From: Agarilytica sp045430285
GTDB taxonomy: Bacteria > Pseudomonadota > Gammaproteobacteria > Pseudomonadales > Cellvibrionaceae
Assembly: GCA_045430285.1 (NCBI GenBank)
Contig: JAILXV010000003.1
Location: 310,001-374,000 of the forward strand
Reading direction: 5' to 3'
Length of the DNA: 64,000 bases
Shown: one piece after another, positions 25,987-35,318 of the stretch
Layout: each line of letters begins with the position of its first letter
Position numbering within the stretch: position 1 is the stretch's first letter
Program-made: the position numbers and the translations under genes
The notes under the pieces: generated by a model
Database searches by the model: none
What the model was told of the DNA's origin: nothing
What the model saw: the letters and a program-made list of their open reading frames with translations, nothing else

Positions 25987-27353
25987 AGCGCTCCTGAGCG
26001 CTTTATTTCCAAATAGCTATTGGCAACATTCACAGCTAATTCCTTCGCGACACAGTCTATCGAAAAAACGCCTCGGTTCTTTATTTTTTGATGTACGTCT
26101 TGTCGCTGCTGAACATATCGATTAACGCCTGCGTACAGCAAAGCGTCATCCAGGCCTTCCACTTCTTTTTGTTGTAATTGATCAACAAAGGCTTCTCGAA
26201 TATTGGCCAACAAAAATAAATGGCGCTGCTTAATTAGGTGAGAGGCCATTAACAGCTCATCAACTTCTTCATCCCGTGAATTAGTCACCAAAATCACCAG
26301 CGAACGTTTGCGCTGCAATCGCATTAATTTTTCCGCCGCCGCCACATAATCTGTCGCAGAGTTTTCCGCCTCTAAATCATACATCGCGTTCAATATAGTT
26401 TTCATGGCTGCCATGCCTTTCTGACCTGCCACCCAGCGTTGAGAAGCACCAAGATTCATCACGCTCACACTATCGCCCTGTCTCAGTGCGAGATAACTCA
26501 CCAGCAACATCGCATTCAATGAGTGATCAAAATGACTGAGATTATCGTCTTTTGAACGCATGCGCCTTCCGCTATCAATGAGCAGCACAATATTTTGATC
26601 TCGTTCATCTTGATATTCTTTGGAAATTAAATTCTGGCGTCGTGACGTTGCTTTCCAGTCGATCTTGCGCAGAGAGTCTCCGTTGCGATAATTACGCAAC
26701 TGCAAGAATTCCAAACCCTCTCCTCGTCGGGGTTTGCGTTTAATGCCTATTTGGCTTTCATGGTTATCTGTCGCCAACAACGTGTAGTGGGTAATCGCCG
26801 AGAAATCAGGGTACACCTTAATCAGCGATGGTTCACCCGCGCGATAACGTTTGTTCCACATGCGTAAAGGGCTAAGCACCTGAACATGACACAAACCCAA
26901 TTTAAATGGCCCACGTCTGTTAATTTTTAAACGGTAACTAATAATAGAAACCTTATTCGGTTGTAAAGCCACGTTTACTGGCTGATCTTCAAACTCTGCT
27001 TGCCCGTCAATATTTTCAATATCATCAAATAAAGTACACTCACCAGAATAACGAAAAGGGTGATGAACCCGTAAACTCACCGTCATCCAACGCTCAACCG
27101 CGACACTCCCCAAGACTTTTCTTTCGACACTTAGACGCGACTGCTTTAATACCGCAACAGCATCCAATACGAGAGCAGCGAGAAAGATGAGTGATACAAC
27201 AATGGCGATATTTTCCAATGAGAATATCAGCCCACTAGACTTAGCGAGGCCCGCTGTAATGGCGAAAACAAAATAGAGCGATAACACTACTGCAAGAACA
27301 ATGATCATGTTCTTTGACGGCGCTATTTTCTGTCCTGAAAACCCAAACATCAA
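25983..27353 (-). CDS. DUF58 / von Willebrand-like protein of a MoxR operon
   Basis: A 456-residue membrane protein with two N-terminal helices (about 16-37 and 44-66) and a cytosolic part. The DUF58 core is clear: RNYRNGDSLRKIDWKATSRRQNLISKEYQDER, followed by a VWA-type stretch IVLLIDSGRRM that keeps a DxGxxM variant of the metal-ion site. Such proteins are partners of MoxR ATPases, probably substrates or adaptors. It is the last gene of a six-gene operon, 21 bases after the ATPase. The precise role is unknown. Confidence 0.9.
   Translation of the reverse strand: MMFGFSGQKIAPSKNMIIVLAVVLSLYFVFAITAGLAKSSGLIFSLENIAIVVSLIFLAALVLDAVAVLKQSRLSVERKVLGSVAVERWMTVSLRVHHPFRYSGECTLFDDIENIDGQAEFEDQPVNVALQPNKVSIISYRLKINRRGPFKLGLCHVQVLSPLRMWNKRYRAGEPSLIKVYPDFSAITHYTLLATDNHESQIGIKRKPRRGEGLEFLQLRNYRNGDSLRKIDWKATSRRQNLISKEYQDERDQNIVLLIDSGRRMRSKDDNLSHFDHSLNAMLLVSYLALRQGDSVSVMNLGASQRWVAGQKGMAAMKTILNAMYDLEAENSATDYVAAAEKLMRLQRKRSLVILVTNSRDEEVDELLMASHLIKQRHLFLLANIREAFVDQLQQKEVEGLDDALLYAGVNRYVQQRQDVHQKIKNRGVFSIDCVAKELAVNVANSYLEIKRSGAL
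25985..26004. terminator. Hairpin at the coaD/DUF58 convergent ends
   Basis: An 8-bp perfect stem (AAAGCGCT at 25985-25992, AGCGCTTT at 25997-26004) around a CCTG loop, overlapping both stop regions. It is followed by ATTTCC on the plus strand, a modest T-tract. Probably a bidirectional terminator. Confidence 0.6.
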
Positions 27354-27374
27354 TTTGATCTCACAGTATTATGT

Positions 27375-28355
27375 TTAGGTTCTTGGGGCTTCAATGCTTT
27401 TCAATACGTCTGCCAAAACCTCATCAACACTTAAGCCTTCAATTTCTAACTCAGCCGCCAACAGAATTCTATGGCGTAATGCAGGAATAAACATTTCTTG
27501 CACATCGTCAGGGGTGACATAGCGGTTTCCGCGCACTAGCGCTAAGGCACGAGACGCAGCAAGCAGTGCAATAGAGGCACGCGGCCCAGCCCCGCGCGCT
27601 AAACCGCCCCATTCACGTGTTGCGCGCACCAAGGACACCATGTAACTGAGCACTTGTTCATCCACCGTTATTTTTTGGACGATTTTACGTAAGCTAATGA
27701 GATGCTCCGCTTTCATAAGCGTACGTACTGAACTTAAATCAAAGCCAGTGGGTGATTTCCCCTCAGATATTGCCACCAGAATTTTAGATTCTTCATCCAG
27801 AGTCGGGTAATCAATCAATACTTTTAGCATAAAGCGATCGAGCTCTGCTTCAGGAAGCGGGTAAGTACCTTCTTGCTCGATGGGGTTTTGTGTTGCCAGC
27901 ACCATAAAGGGATCCTCCGTTTTATACGATTCGCCCTCAATGGTAATTTGTGATTCTTGCATCACCTCAAGTAATGCCGCCTGAGTTTTTGCCGGTGCTC
28001 GGTTAATCTCATCGGCCAATAACAAATTGGTAAACACAGGCCCTTTACGAATTTCAAATTCTTGCGCTTTCATATTAAACATTGCATGACCCGTTACATC
28101 ACTCGGCATAAGATCCGGCGTAAACTGGACACGAGAAAAACCACCGCCAAAACATTTTGCAAGCGCTCGCACCAATAATGTTTTACCCAGGCCTGGCACG
28201 CCTTCAATTAACACGTGCCCGCTGCCGATTAAGGCCACCAAGACCTGATCAACAATAAGGTCTTGGCCAATTAACACCTTACTAATTTCACCCTTTATCG
28301 CAGTCACCAGGTTAGACGCCTGGTCTATTGCGTCTTCTCGCTGCTCTTCACTCAT
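27375..28355 (-). CDS. MoxR-family AAA+ ATPase
   Basis: A 326-residue AAA+ ATPase. Walker A GVPGLGKTLL, Walker B LLADEINRAPAKTQAALLEVMQE, sensor 1 ATQNPIEQEGTYPLPEAELDRF, and the C-terminal lid with GAGPRASIALLAASRA. MoxR proteins act as chaperones that work with VWA-domain partners; here the partner is probably the DUF58 protein directly downstream. The start overlaps the DUF4350 stop by four bases. Confidence 0.95.
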   Translation of the reverse strand: MSEEQREDAIDQASNLVTAIKGEISKVLIGQDLIVDQVLVALIGSGHVLIEGVPGLGKTLLVRALAKCFGGGFSRVQFTPDLMPSDVTGHAMFNMKAQEFEIRKGPVFTNLLLADEINRAPAKTQAALLEVMQESQITIEGESYKTEDPFMVLATQNPIEQEGTYPLPEAELDRFMLKVLIDYPTLDEESKILVAISEGKSPTGFDLSSVRTLMKAEHLISLRKIVQKITVDEQVLSYMVSLVRATREWGGLARGAGPRASIALLAASRALALVRGNRYVTPDDVQEMFIPALRHRILLAAELEIEGLSVDEVLADVLKSIEAPRT

Positions 28356-29713
28356 AATTCACCCTTTAATCTTTGTAGAACTTTCACGCATTCGATAAAT
28401 TCTTTTGCACTTTCAACATCAGGTTTAAACAAAGCCGTCCATAATACTTGCTCGTCTAATCTCACCAGCTTTTGAATACTGCGCACTTTATCGCCATCGA
28501 TTTTATGTTCGTAATGAAACACTTTTTTCTTCATTTTTGTTTCGACGGTATTTCTTAATACAGACAACAGAACGCCATAACCCTTGTAACGCAAGGTAAA
28601 TACAGCGTCGGCGCGAATATGTTCAGAAAACTGGCGCCGCGAACGTGCGCGATAAGAAAACTGTGGACCAAACCGGATAAAAGCGGACCAAAGAATAAAC
28701 ATGAGCAATACGACAAACAGCGCAGCGCCTACAGGAAGATAGCGCAGTAACAATGCGATCAAAGAAGGGGAATGCCGATTTTCGATAAACCATGTCTTTC
28801 CTTCAGGGTTTACGACGGTTGAAAGAAAGTATGCGTTGTCCGCGCATTGAATCGTGGCGTTTTGCCAAAGTTTGGTACTTCTTAAGACGTAAATATATCC
28901 ATCACCGATATGAAATAGCGCTGCGGCCTTTCCACCGTATTTCCTGGTGTTAGTTTCTGAGCCTTCGTAGGCTTCTTTCTCTGCGGCAGTCCAGTTTGGC
29001 GACACGTCGCCCAAAATAAAATCATCACCGGAATCAAATCGTATTTCAGTGACCCGAGACGGTGAGCCTATGGGTAGCCCAATAAAACTTCCGCCATCAC
29101 ATCGATGCTGGTCACTGTATTCCCTCGATGACGATTCATTCTCATTCCCCTCCTTACGATTATCCCTGTTCAACGAAGCATTAGATTCATCTAGCTTTTT
29201 TACTGTTTCGTTGATGAAAGTCTCGGCATTATCTTCATCGAACGCGCTCTTTTTTGGGGGGCTTAATACGAGGTCTAGCGCAGCGGTAAAACCGTCGTGA
29301 CGTTTATCGCCCATATAAGGATTTTCAAAAGACGTCACTAAGGTGCCACCAGCCTTTACCCACTCCCACAAAGTATCAGCATCACTTCTAGGAATACTGC
29401 CGTGGGCATTAATCAAAACCAGGGTGTCGTCCTTCGTTAATAGCTTGCTACCGAGATCACGTCCGCCGTCGAAATACGCGTCGACGTTATTAAACAAGGA
29501 ATAATTTAGGCGGTATTCAGCAGGAATGCCTTTTTTCTCTAAATACATTTCTGCGGCGAGGTACCTATAACGTTTCGCTTTTTTTCCATAGCCACGCAAC
29601 ACTTCTTCCTCAACCACGTCAAAAACGAAATAGTAGGCATAACACCAAGCGGCCATTAATATCACACAGAGAGATACGACAATATGCTTCGTCTTAAGAC
29701 CATCGAAAATCAT
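28352..29713 (-). CDS. DUF4350 membrane protein of the MoxR operon
   Basis: A 453-residue protein with an N-terminal membrane helix (about 10-30), a DUF4350 domain (LVLINAHGSIPRSDADTLWEWVKAGGTLVTSFENPY), which resembles the glutamine-amidotransferase-like fold but shows no catalytic cysteine triad, a charged spacer, and a second helix near residues 322-344, then a cytosolic C-terminus. Function unknown. It overlaps the ATPase gene by four bases and the DUF4129 gene by one, so the set is tightly coupled. Confidence 0.85.
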   Translation of the reverse strand: MIFDGLKTKHIVVSLCVILMAAWCYAYYFVFDVVEEEVLRGYGKKAKRYRYLAAEMYLEKKGIPAEYRLNYSLFNNVDAYFDGGRDLGSKLLTKDDTLVLINAHGSIPRSDADTLWEWVKAGGTLVTSFENPYMGDKRHDGFTAALDLVLSPPKKSAFDEDNAETFINETVKKLDESNASLNRDNRKEGNENESSSREYSDQHRCDGGSFIGLPIGSPSRVTEIRFDSGDDFILGDVSPNWTAAEKEAYEGSETNTRKYGGKAAALFHIGDGYIYVLRSTKLWQNATIQCADNAYFLSTVVNPEGKTWFIENRHSPSLIALLLRYLPVGAALFVVLLMFILWSAFIRFGPQFSYRARSRRQFSEHIRADAVFTLRYKGYGVLLSVLRNTVETKMKKKVFHYEHKIDGDKVRSIQKLVRLDEQVLWTALFKPDVESAKEFIECVKVLQRLKGEL

Positions 29714-31338
29714 TAAGAGGCACCCTCAGTATCAGACTGACGCCATACCGTTTCCCAACTTCGACAAAGTGCCAATACCTGATCCGACTCCAACGCTAAA
29801 TGGCCATAGGCAAGGCGTTGCCAAAATTGTGTTAGGCGCTCGAAATATTCCATCGCGTTTTGAGGTAGACGCTGATCTTTATGAATACTTTTTGCTTTAT
29901 TTACACAGAAACGTTCGGTATCACCATCATCAAGATCTGCGCCGCGAAGAATAAGCTGCACTAAACATGCCCGATAAAGCAGCGATAGCGATTCCCGATG
30001 ACGCTCATCACTCCACAATGATTCTGCGCTTTCCCCCACATTACTCGGCAACGACTCTTCCGTAACATTCATTCCGAAAAGTACGCTTGGTGCACGCCGC
30101 GATCGTTGCTTGGGCATTGCAACATAAAACGCCTTCAACCAATGATGATATTTAAATACGATGTAAAGCATCAGACTAATGACTGCGATCCACAATATCC
30201 ATTCAGCAAACTGCACTATTATCGATATCGCAGTTACTAGCCATTCAACGTTGGGAGGTGTCTTTTCTTCGTCTACATCTTTGTCAAAGAGCCAGTCTAA
30301 ATTCCAAGGAATTTTTCTACGTTTATGTATGTCGCGGACATTAAACGCCTCATCTTGTTTAATCTCTGTAATGAGATCTTTTTCTCTATCGGCGATAGTA
30401 TTACTGGATTCAAAATCAAGCCGCATATCGAATCGGCTGTCATTTTCCTCTTCCACAAATTCCGCATTTTGATCAAAGGCCTCTAAAGCAATAACCGGCG
30501 AAGGCAATGACACGCTCACGACGAACAACGCCCCAAACAACACCAACGCAGCGGCGCTGCCTTGCAGCTTACTTTGTTGTTTTTTTTCTTCTCGCTTGCG
30601 TGCTATTTTCCTAAACGCAATTTCGATATCCCAACCTTCTAAATTAACACGCCGATTGAGATAGAGCGAAAAACCTGATGCCACATAGAAAGGTGCGACA
30701 AACGTTGCTGCAATGACCGACAGAGAATTAATCGTCAGCATTATTCCCCGTGAGTTTTGCTCCATGTACAACTCACTCCAAGGAATATTAAATTCGTTGG
30801 GCACGAACATAAATACCAGGGCCACCACAGCAAGACTGAGACAACCTTCTATCGAAGCGCCGTACATTGTCAGCGAATTTGCCTGGGAGGTGCCTTCACG
30901 GTGCAAGACGGCCATGCGTGCAGCACGTTCGCCCCCAGCCAATCCTTCCAATTGTATTACAGGCAGATCAAAAGAACGGCTCGGGCTTAAACGACGCCAA
31001 AGTAGACTCGCAAAAAACTGACGAAATGCCACACGGCCAACATTATTGAAAACACGCCGCGTTGATGGCTCATCACCAAATACAGACAAGCTCATAAAGT
31101 CCAGAAGCGCCCGCTCAAAAATGGGCTTTAGCCACCAAATAATGGTGTACTGTAACCACAACCACTCTAAGGGCAAAAATGACAGTAAAAGAAAAAGCGG
31201 CACCACCATGACTAGCCAAATTTTGGTAAGCGGCCACCACCAACGCTTTGCCATCAGCAATCCTAGGTCGGCAGCCTCCCAAGGCTTGCGCGGACGAATT
31301 TCTACTGCGAGCTTATCAAGATCCAATACGACGCCCAC
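29713..31338 (-). CDS. DUF4129-type membrane protein of the MoxR operon
   Basis: A 541-residue membrane protein with several N-terminal helices (about 44-80, 165-225, 257-280), a long acidic periplasmic stretch, another helix near 375-392 and a cytosolic C-terminal domain (LWSDERHRESLSLLYRACLVQLILRGADL), which fits DUF4129. No enzymatic motif seen. It overlaps the SpoIIM-like gene by 23 bases and the DUF4350 gene by one base. Confidence 0.82.
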   Translation of the reverse strand: MGVVLDLDKLAVEIRPRKPWEAADLGLLMAKRWWWPLTKIWLVMVVPLFLLLSFLPLEWLWLQYTIIWWLKPIFERALLDFMSLSVFGDEPSTRRVFNNVGRVAFRQFFASLLWRRLSPSRSFDLPVIQLEGLAGGERAARMAVLHREGTSQANSLTMYGASIEGCLSLAVVALVFMFVPNEFNIPWSELYMEQNSRGIMLTINSLSVIAATFVAPFYVASGFSLYLNRRVNLEGWDIEIAFRKIARKREEKKQQSKLQGSAAALVLFGALFVVSVSLPSPVIALEAFDQNAEFVEEENDSRFDMRLDFESSNTIADREKDLITEIKQDEAFNVRDIHKRRKIPWNLDWLFDKDVDEEKTPPNVEWLVTAISIIVQFAEWILWIAVISLMLYIVFKYHHWLKAFYVAMPKQRSRRAPSVLFGMNVTEESLPSNVGESAESLWSDERHRESLSLLYRACLVQLILRGADLDDGDTERFCVNKAKSIHKDQRLPQNAMEYFERLTQFWQRLAYGHLALESDQVLALCRSWETVWRQSDTEGAS

Positions 31339-32299
31339 CTAAAACCAGATACGCGGCAACCACACACCATAGCGCTGCACCCACAAGATACTTTTGCCAG
31401 GGCATAAAAATATTATTCGACGACCAAAACGCTTCCACAAAGGCTGCGACAACCAGCATCATAATCACGCCGTAAACCAACTTAATGGCGATATGCGCGG
31501 CGCTCACCAGAGACTCTTTGCGGCTTAACCGGCCAGGGAACAGTAAACTAAAGCCAAGTTTTATCCCCGCTGCACCCGAAATCACAATGGCCGTTAATTC
31601 AAAACTGCCATGCCCGACCACAAAGGTAAAAAACGTATCTTCAAAATTGATATTTGCCATGTGTGCAGACACAGCACCGAGCACAACGCCGTTATAGATC
31701 AAAAAGAACAGCGAACCTATGCCCCACAGCAGACCCGAAGCAAAGGTCCGAAACGAAACACCAATATTGTTATTGATGTAATACCCAAACATATGCCAAT
31801 TTGTTTCCGCGTCCCGCGCACTGCCCAAAATTTTATTTTCTGGATCGTACATCTCTTCCATATTCACGACTCGGGAAGGGTCCATCACGGTATAAATAAG
31901 CTCGGGCTGAAAGACGATGGCTATCGAGATTAATAATGCGGGCAGATAAAAAATGGCGCTTGCCCACCAAAAATATTTTTGCTCTTGGCGAACAAGGCGC
32001 GGAAATTCCAGCACAAAAAACCGTAAAAAATCGGCGATAAAATGTGTGCGACGCTGATAAAAATGTTGATGGCCACGCACGACAAGATCACTTAAATAAT
32101 CAACCAAGAAACTGCTGTAATTTCGTTCTTTCGCAATGGCATGAAAATGGCAGATCCGTCGATACATTTGGCCGTAGTGTTCACTGTCTTTGACTTTGTC
32201 ACGGTCGCGACCCAAACGATTCCCTTCCAATTCCGTTAACACACCATCGAAACGCTTCCAGGTATCACGATAAAGGTGTTCAAATTGACCTTGTTTCAT
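31316..32299 (-). CDS. SpoIIM-like (DUF95) membrane protein of the MoxR operon
   Basis: A 327-residue protein. The N-terminal third is soluble and helical, and the rest has five to six membrane helices. The stretch NNNIGVSFRTFASGLLWGIGSLFFLIYNGVVLGAV and FVVGHGSFELTAIVISGAAGIKLG is the SpoIIM/DUF95 signature. Outside spore formers this family has no known function but recurs in MoxR operons. It overlaps the RDD gene by four bases (ATGA) and DUF4129 by 23. Confidence 0.9.
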   Translation of the reverse strand: MKQGQFEHLYRDTWKRFDGVLTELEGNRLGRDRDKVKDSEHYGQMYRRICHFHAIAKERNYSSFLVDYLSDLVVRGHQHFYQRRTHFIADFLRFFVLEFPRLVRQEQKYFWWASAIFYLPALLISIAIVFQPELIYTVMDPSRVVNMEEMYDPENKILGSARDAETNWHMFGYYINNNIGVSFRTFASGLLWGIGSLFFLIYNGVVLGAVSAHMANINFEDTFFTFVVGHGSFELTAIVISGAAGIKLGFSLLFPGRLSRKESLVSAAHIAIKLVYGVIMMLVVAAFVEAFWSSNNIFMPWQKYLVGAALWCVVAAYLVLGGRRIGS

Positions 32300-32988
32300 C
32301 GCTCGCCCACCAAACTTCCGGCCATCCGCTTAATCGTCTGCACTGGTTCTTTTGATCCAACAACGGGAACAAGAATGCCCGCCAACTCTTCCTGACGCTG
32401 CACGGATAACTGCGACGACCGCTCGGCAAATTCCAACAACGCCCTCTGCTCTTCAGTAGTAAAATCATTCGGTACGGGTTTCACGCCATCAACGCTGATC
32501 TCAGGAATTTTGCGCTTTTCATAGACATGAACAACGACCGTGCCCGCCGCAAGATCACCAATACGCTTAAATTGATTATTAAGAATGCTCGTCACCAAGG
32601 CGGCGATATAGGCGAAGGGTAAAAAATCGACAACCCGTAACAAGTTACGAATAAGCGAAGCCGCAAAGGTCACTGGGGTGCCATCATCATTTACCACAGC
32701 AAGCTTGAGGCGCTTCTTGCCTGGTGTTTGGCCATGCCACCAGACCTCAAAAACGACGGGATAAAACCATTCGATCAGAAAATAGAAAATGAGGAATATG
32801 CCCATCCCTGCTCGACCAAAAAAACCAAGCGTTAGAGAAAACGCAAAACTAATACCGAGTTTGATAAGAAAATCGATGACAAATGCGGATATTCGCGATC
32901 CCACCCCCGCTGGCACCAAAGGCAATTCAGCTCCCTCAGGTGTTTCTATTGTTCTGCGAGTTTCGGTGATCAACGCGTAAAAATCCAT
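32296..32988 (-). CDS. RDD-family membrane protein, first gene of the MoxR operon
   Basis: A 230-residue protein with an RDD domain: GSRISAFVIDFLIKLGISFAF, then the conserved GQTPGKKRLKLAVV and LIRNLLRVVDFLP. Three or four membrane helices are followed by a soluble C-terminus. The first position of the operon suggests that the promoter lies in the 224 bases between it and the divergent PilZ gene. RDD proteins are of varied or unknown function; some are proposed transporters. Confidence 0.9.
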   Translation of the reverse strand: MDFYALITETRRTIETPEGAELPLVPAGVGSRISAFVIDFLIKLGISFAFSLTLGFFGRAGMGIFLIFYFLIEWFYPVVFEVWWHGQTPGKKRLKLAVVNDDGTPVTFAASLIRNLLRVVDFLPFAYIAALVTSILNNQFKRIGDLAAGTVVVHVYEKRKIPEISVDGVKPVPNDFTTEEQRALLEFAERSSQLSVQRQEELAGILVPVVGSKEPVQTIKRMAGSLVGER

Positions 32989-33212
32989 TTGCTATTAATT
33001 GAATAGGGCTTGCATCCTAAGCAACATTGAAAGCGGGTTCAAGCGCCGAGATATGCCCTCTTTTTTCACAGGGCGTCCCATTACTCACATCAATCGTCCC
33101 ATTTCCGACGCTTTTAGCACCCGATAAGCCATAATTTGTCGTCGATTCGATGGAGAGTCACGATTTCGATGACTAAACTTATAGGCATCTACAATTATTC
33201 AGGTAGTCAATC

Positions 33213-33581
33213 ATGACCGACCAACAGGAAAGAAGAAGGTATACGCGGGTCAACTTCGACTGCGATGCCACCATCACGCAAGATGATAAACGCTACTATG
33301 TGCACTTGGTCGACATATCCTTAAATGGCGCGCTGATTGAAACCCCTGATGACTACGAGCTTAAGGCCGATCAACCGGTGAATGTCGAAATCAAACTATC
33401 AGACGACGCCACGATTACGATGTGCACGCATTTCGCACACAGTAGCTCTCAAGTCCTGGGTTTTCAGTGCGACAGCATTGATATGGATAGCATGACGCAC
33501 TTACGACGACTCATTGAGCTCAATATGGAAAACCCTGAAGCGCCAGAGCGGGTGCTCGATGAACTGCTTCTGCCTCATTAG
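33213..33581 (+). CDS. PilZ-domain protein
   Basis: A 122-residue single-domain PilZ protein, a likely cyclic-di-GMP receptor. Both binding motifs are present: RxxxR (RRYTR, within ERRRYTRVNF) and the DxSxxG box (DISLNGALIE). It is followed 18 bases later by a second PilZ gene, so both are probably made together. What it controls cannot be read from the sequence. Confidence 0.9.
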   Translation: MTDQQERRRYTRVNFDCDATITQDDKRYYVHLVDISLNGALIETPDDYELKADQPVNVEIKLSDDATITMCTHFAHSSSQVLGFQCDSIDMDSMTHLRRLIELNMENPEAPERVLDELLLPH

Positions 33582-33599
33582 CCCAAACGAAATTAACTT

Positions 33600-33932
33600 A
33601 TGACTGAAGATTCGAATCGCCGCAACGAGGAACGCATCCCTCACCGTGCTTACGCGACGCTGATTACGGCAAAAAACCAATATGCTGCTCACTTGCTGAA
33701 CATATCTCGTAACGGCGCCTTGATTGCCGTTATTCACGAACATGACCTCAAGAGCGCCGACGAAATTTCGCTGCGCGTCGAAACAGAAGAAATTCAATTT
33801 GAATTAAATGGATGGGTCGCCCATGTTCGCGATCACTACCTGGGTATGACAGGGCGGCCGTCTAACGAAAAAGGCCGCTCACAACTGGACAAGTTTATTG
33901 CCGAAGCAAAGAACGACGATCAGCCCAACTAG
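33600..33932 (+). CDS. PilZ-domain protein, second of a tandem pair
   Basis: A 110-residue PilZ protein with RxxxR (RNEER) and NxSxxG (NISRNGALIA), so cyclic-di-GMP binding is expected. It is related to but clearly diverged from its upstream neighbour, which suggests an old duplication. It converges on radA, with 23 bases between stops. Confidence 0.9.
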   Translation: MTEDSNRRNEERIPHRAYATLITAKNQYAAHLLNISRNGALIAVIHEHDLKSADEISLRVETEEIQFELNGWVAHVRDHYLGMTGRPSNEKGRSQLDKFIAEAKNDDQPN

Positions 33933-33955
33933 ATGCCGGTTGCCGAAGGCGGCGG

Positions 33956-35317
33956 TTAGATTGCCTCTAACGCTTCACTCAATTTTTTCACACCCACCCA
34001 CTCAAACCCTGGAATAGCCTCTCGCGGCACATTGCCGGCCGGCACAATTGCGCGCTTAAACCCATGCTTTGCTGCTTCCCGCAATCGCTCTTGGCCATTG
34101 GGTACGGGACGAATTTCACCCGCCAGCCCGACCTCACCAAAGACAATCAAGTCACGAGGTAAAGCGACATCTCGAAAGCTTGAGACTAGGGCCAACAATA
34201 AAGCCAAATCTGCACTCGTTTCGACGATTTTCACACCGCCAACCACGTTTACAAAGACATCCTGATCGCCCACCATCACACCGCCATGACGATGCAATAC
34301 CGCCAACAGCATGGCCAAACGGTTTTGCTCTAGGCCCACCGCCACTCGGCGTGGGTTGCCCATACTCGAATCATCGACCAAACCTTGAATCTCGACCAAT
34401 AGCGGGCGCGTGCCTTCCCAAGTCACCATAACAACCGAACCGCTCGCCACCTCGTCAGAACGCTGCAAAAATATCGCTGAAGGGTTCGAGACTTCTTTTA
34501 GCCCCTGCTCGGTCATCGCAAAAACACCCAACTCGTTAATCGCACCAAAGCGGTTTTTGTTGCCGCGCAGAGTACGAAAGCGGGAATCGTGTGAGCCTTC
34601 CAACATGATGGAGCAGTCGATCATATGTTCCAGTACCTTCGGGCCGGCCAAGCTCCCATCTTTGGTCACGTGTCCCACCAATATGAGGACGGTAGAACTC
34701 TGCTTCGCATAGCGTGTCAGCAGTGCCGCCGACTCTCGTACCTGAGAGACACTCCCTGGCGCAGATTGCACATCGCTGTGATGCATCACCTGAATGGAAT
34801 CTACCACCAAAAGACGGGGCTTCACACGCTCCGCGCCAGTAATGACCATATCGACATCTGTAGCCGACAGCATTTGCAGCTTGTCTGCCGGCAAACCTAA
34901 ACGCTGCGCACGCATCGCCACCTGCTGAAGGGATTCTTCACCCGTCACGTAAAGCGCATCGCATTGCTGCGCAAGATGACATAAGGTCTGAAGCAGAAGT
35001 GTGGACTTACCAGCACCAGGATGACCGCCGATCAATACCACGGAACCAGGCACAAAACCGCCCCCGAGCACACGATCAAACTCTTCCATGCCCGAAGAGA
35101 AGCGGGGTAATTCTTGAAGGTTGATTTCGGAGAGCGGCGTAATCGTTGTTTGCTCGCCCCCAGAGTAGCCACGAAAACTAGCGGCGGCGCTTTTGCTTTT
35201 ACCTAAGCGCACTTCCTGCAGGGTATTCCAGGCATTACACGCGGCGCACTGGCCCTGCCATTTTGTATAATCTGCACCGCAATCCTGGCAGACATAGGCC
35301 GATGTTGCTTTTGCCAC
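33956..35317 (-). CDS. radA: DNA repair protein RadA
   Basis: A 453-residue RecA-like branch-migration protein. An N-terminal zinc finger (C10, C13, C24, C27), Walker A within GGHPGAGKST (97-106), the RadA-specific KNRFG motif (254-258) and a C-terminal Lon-protease-like domain (about 280-450, including GEVGLAGEIRPVPNGQERLREAAKHG) are all present. It processes recombination intermediates. The upstream NADAR gene ends one base before its start, so they form an operon. Confidence 0.97.
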   Translation of the reverse strand: MAKATSAYVCQDCGADYTKWQGQCAACNAWNTLQEVRLGKSKSAAASFRGYSGGEQTTITPLSEINLQELPRFSSGMEEFDRVLGGGFVPGSVVLIGGHPGAGKSTLLLQTLCHLAQQCDALYVTGEESLQQVAMRAQRLGLPADKLQMLSATDVDMVITGAERVKPRLLVVDSIQVMHHSDVQSAPGSVSQVRESAALLTRYAKQSSTVLILVGHVTKDGSLAGPKVLEHMIDCSIMLEGSHDSRFRTLRGNKNRFGAINELGVFAMTEQGLKEVSNPSAIFLQRSDEVASGSVVMVTWEGTRPLLVEIQGLVDDSSMGNPRRVAVGLEQNRLAMLLAVLHRHGGVMVGDQDVFVNVVGGVKIVETSADLALLLALVSSFRDVALPRDLIVFGEVGLAGEIRPVPNGQERLREAAKHGFKRAIVPAGNVPREAIPGFEWVGVKKLSEALEAI

Positions 35318-35318
35318 A

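Noticed and set aside
32989..33212. Possible small RNA or riboswitch upstream of the PilZ pair
   Set aside because: No stem-loop plus T-run and no riboswitch core that I could recognise; likely just divergent promoters.
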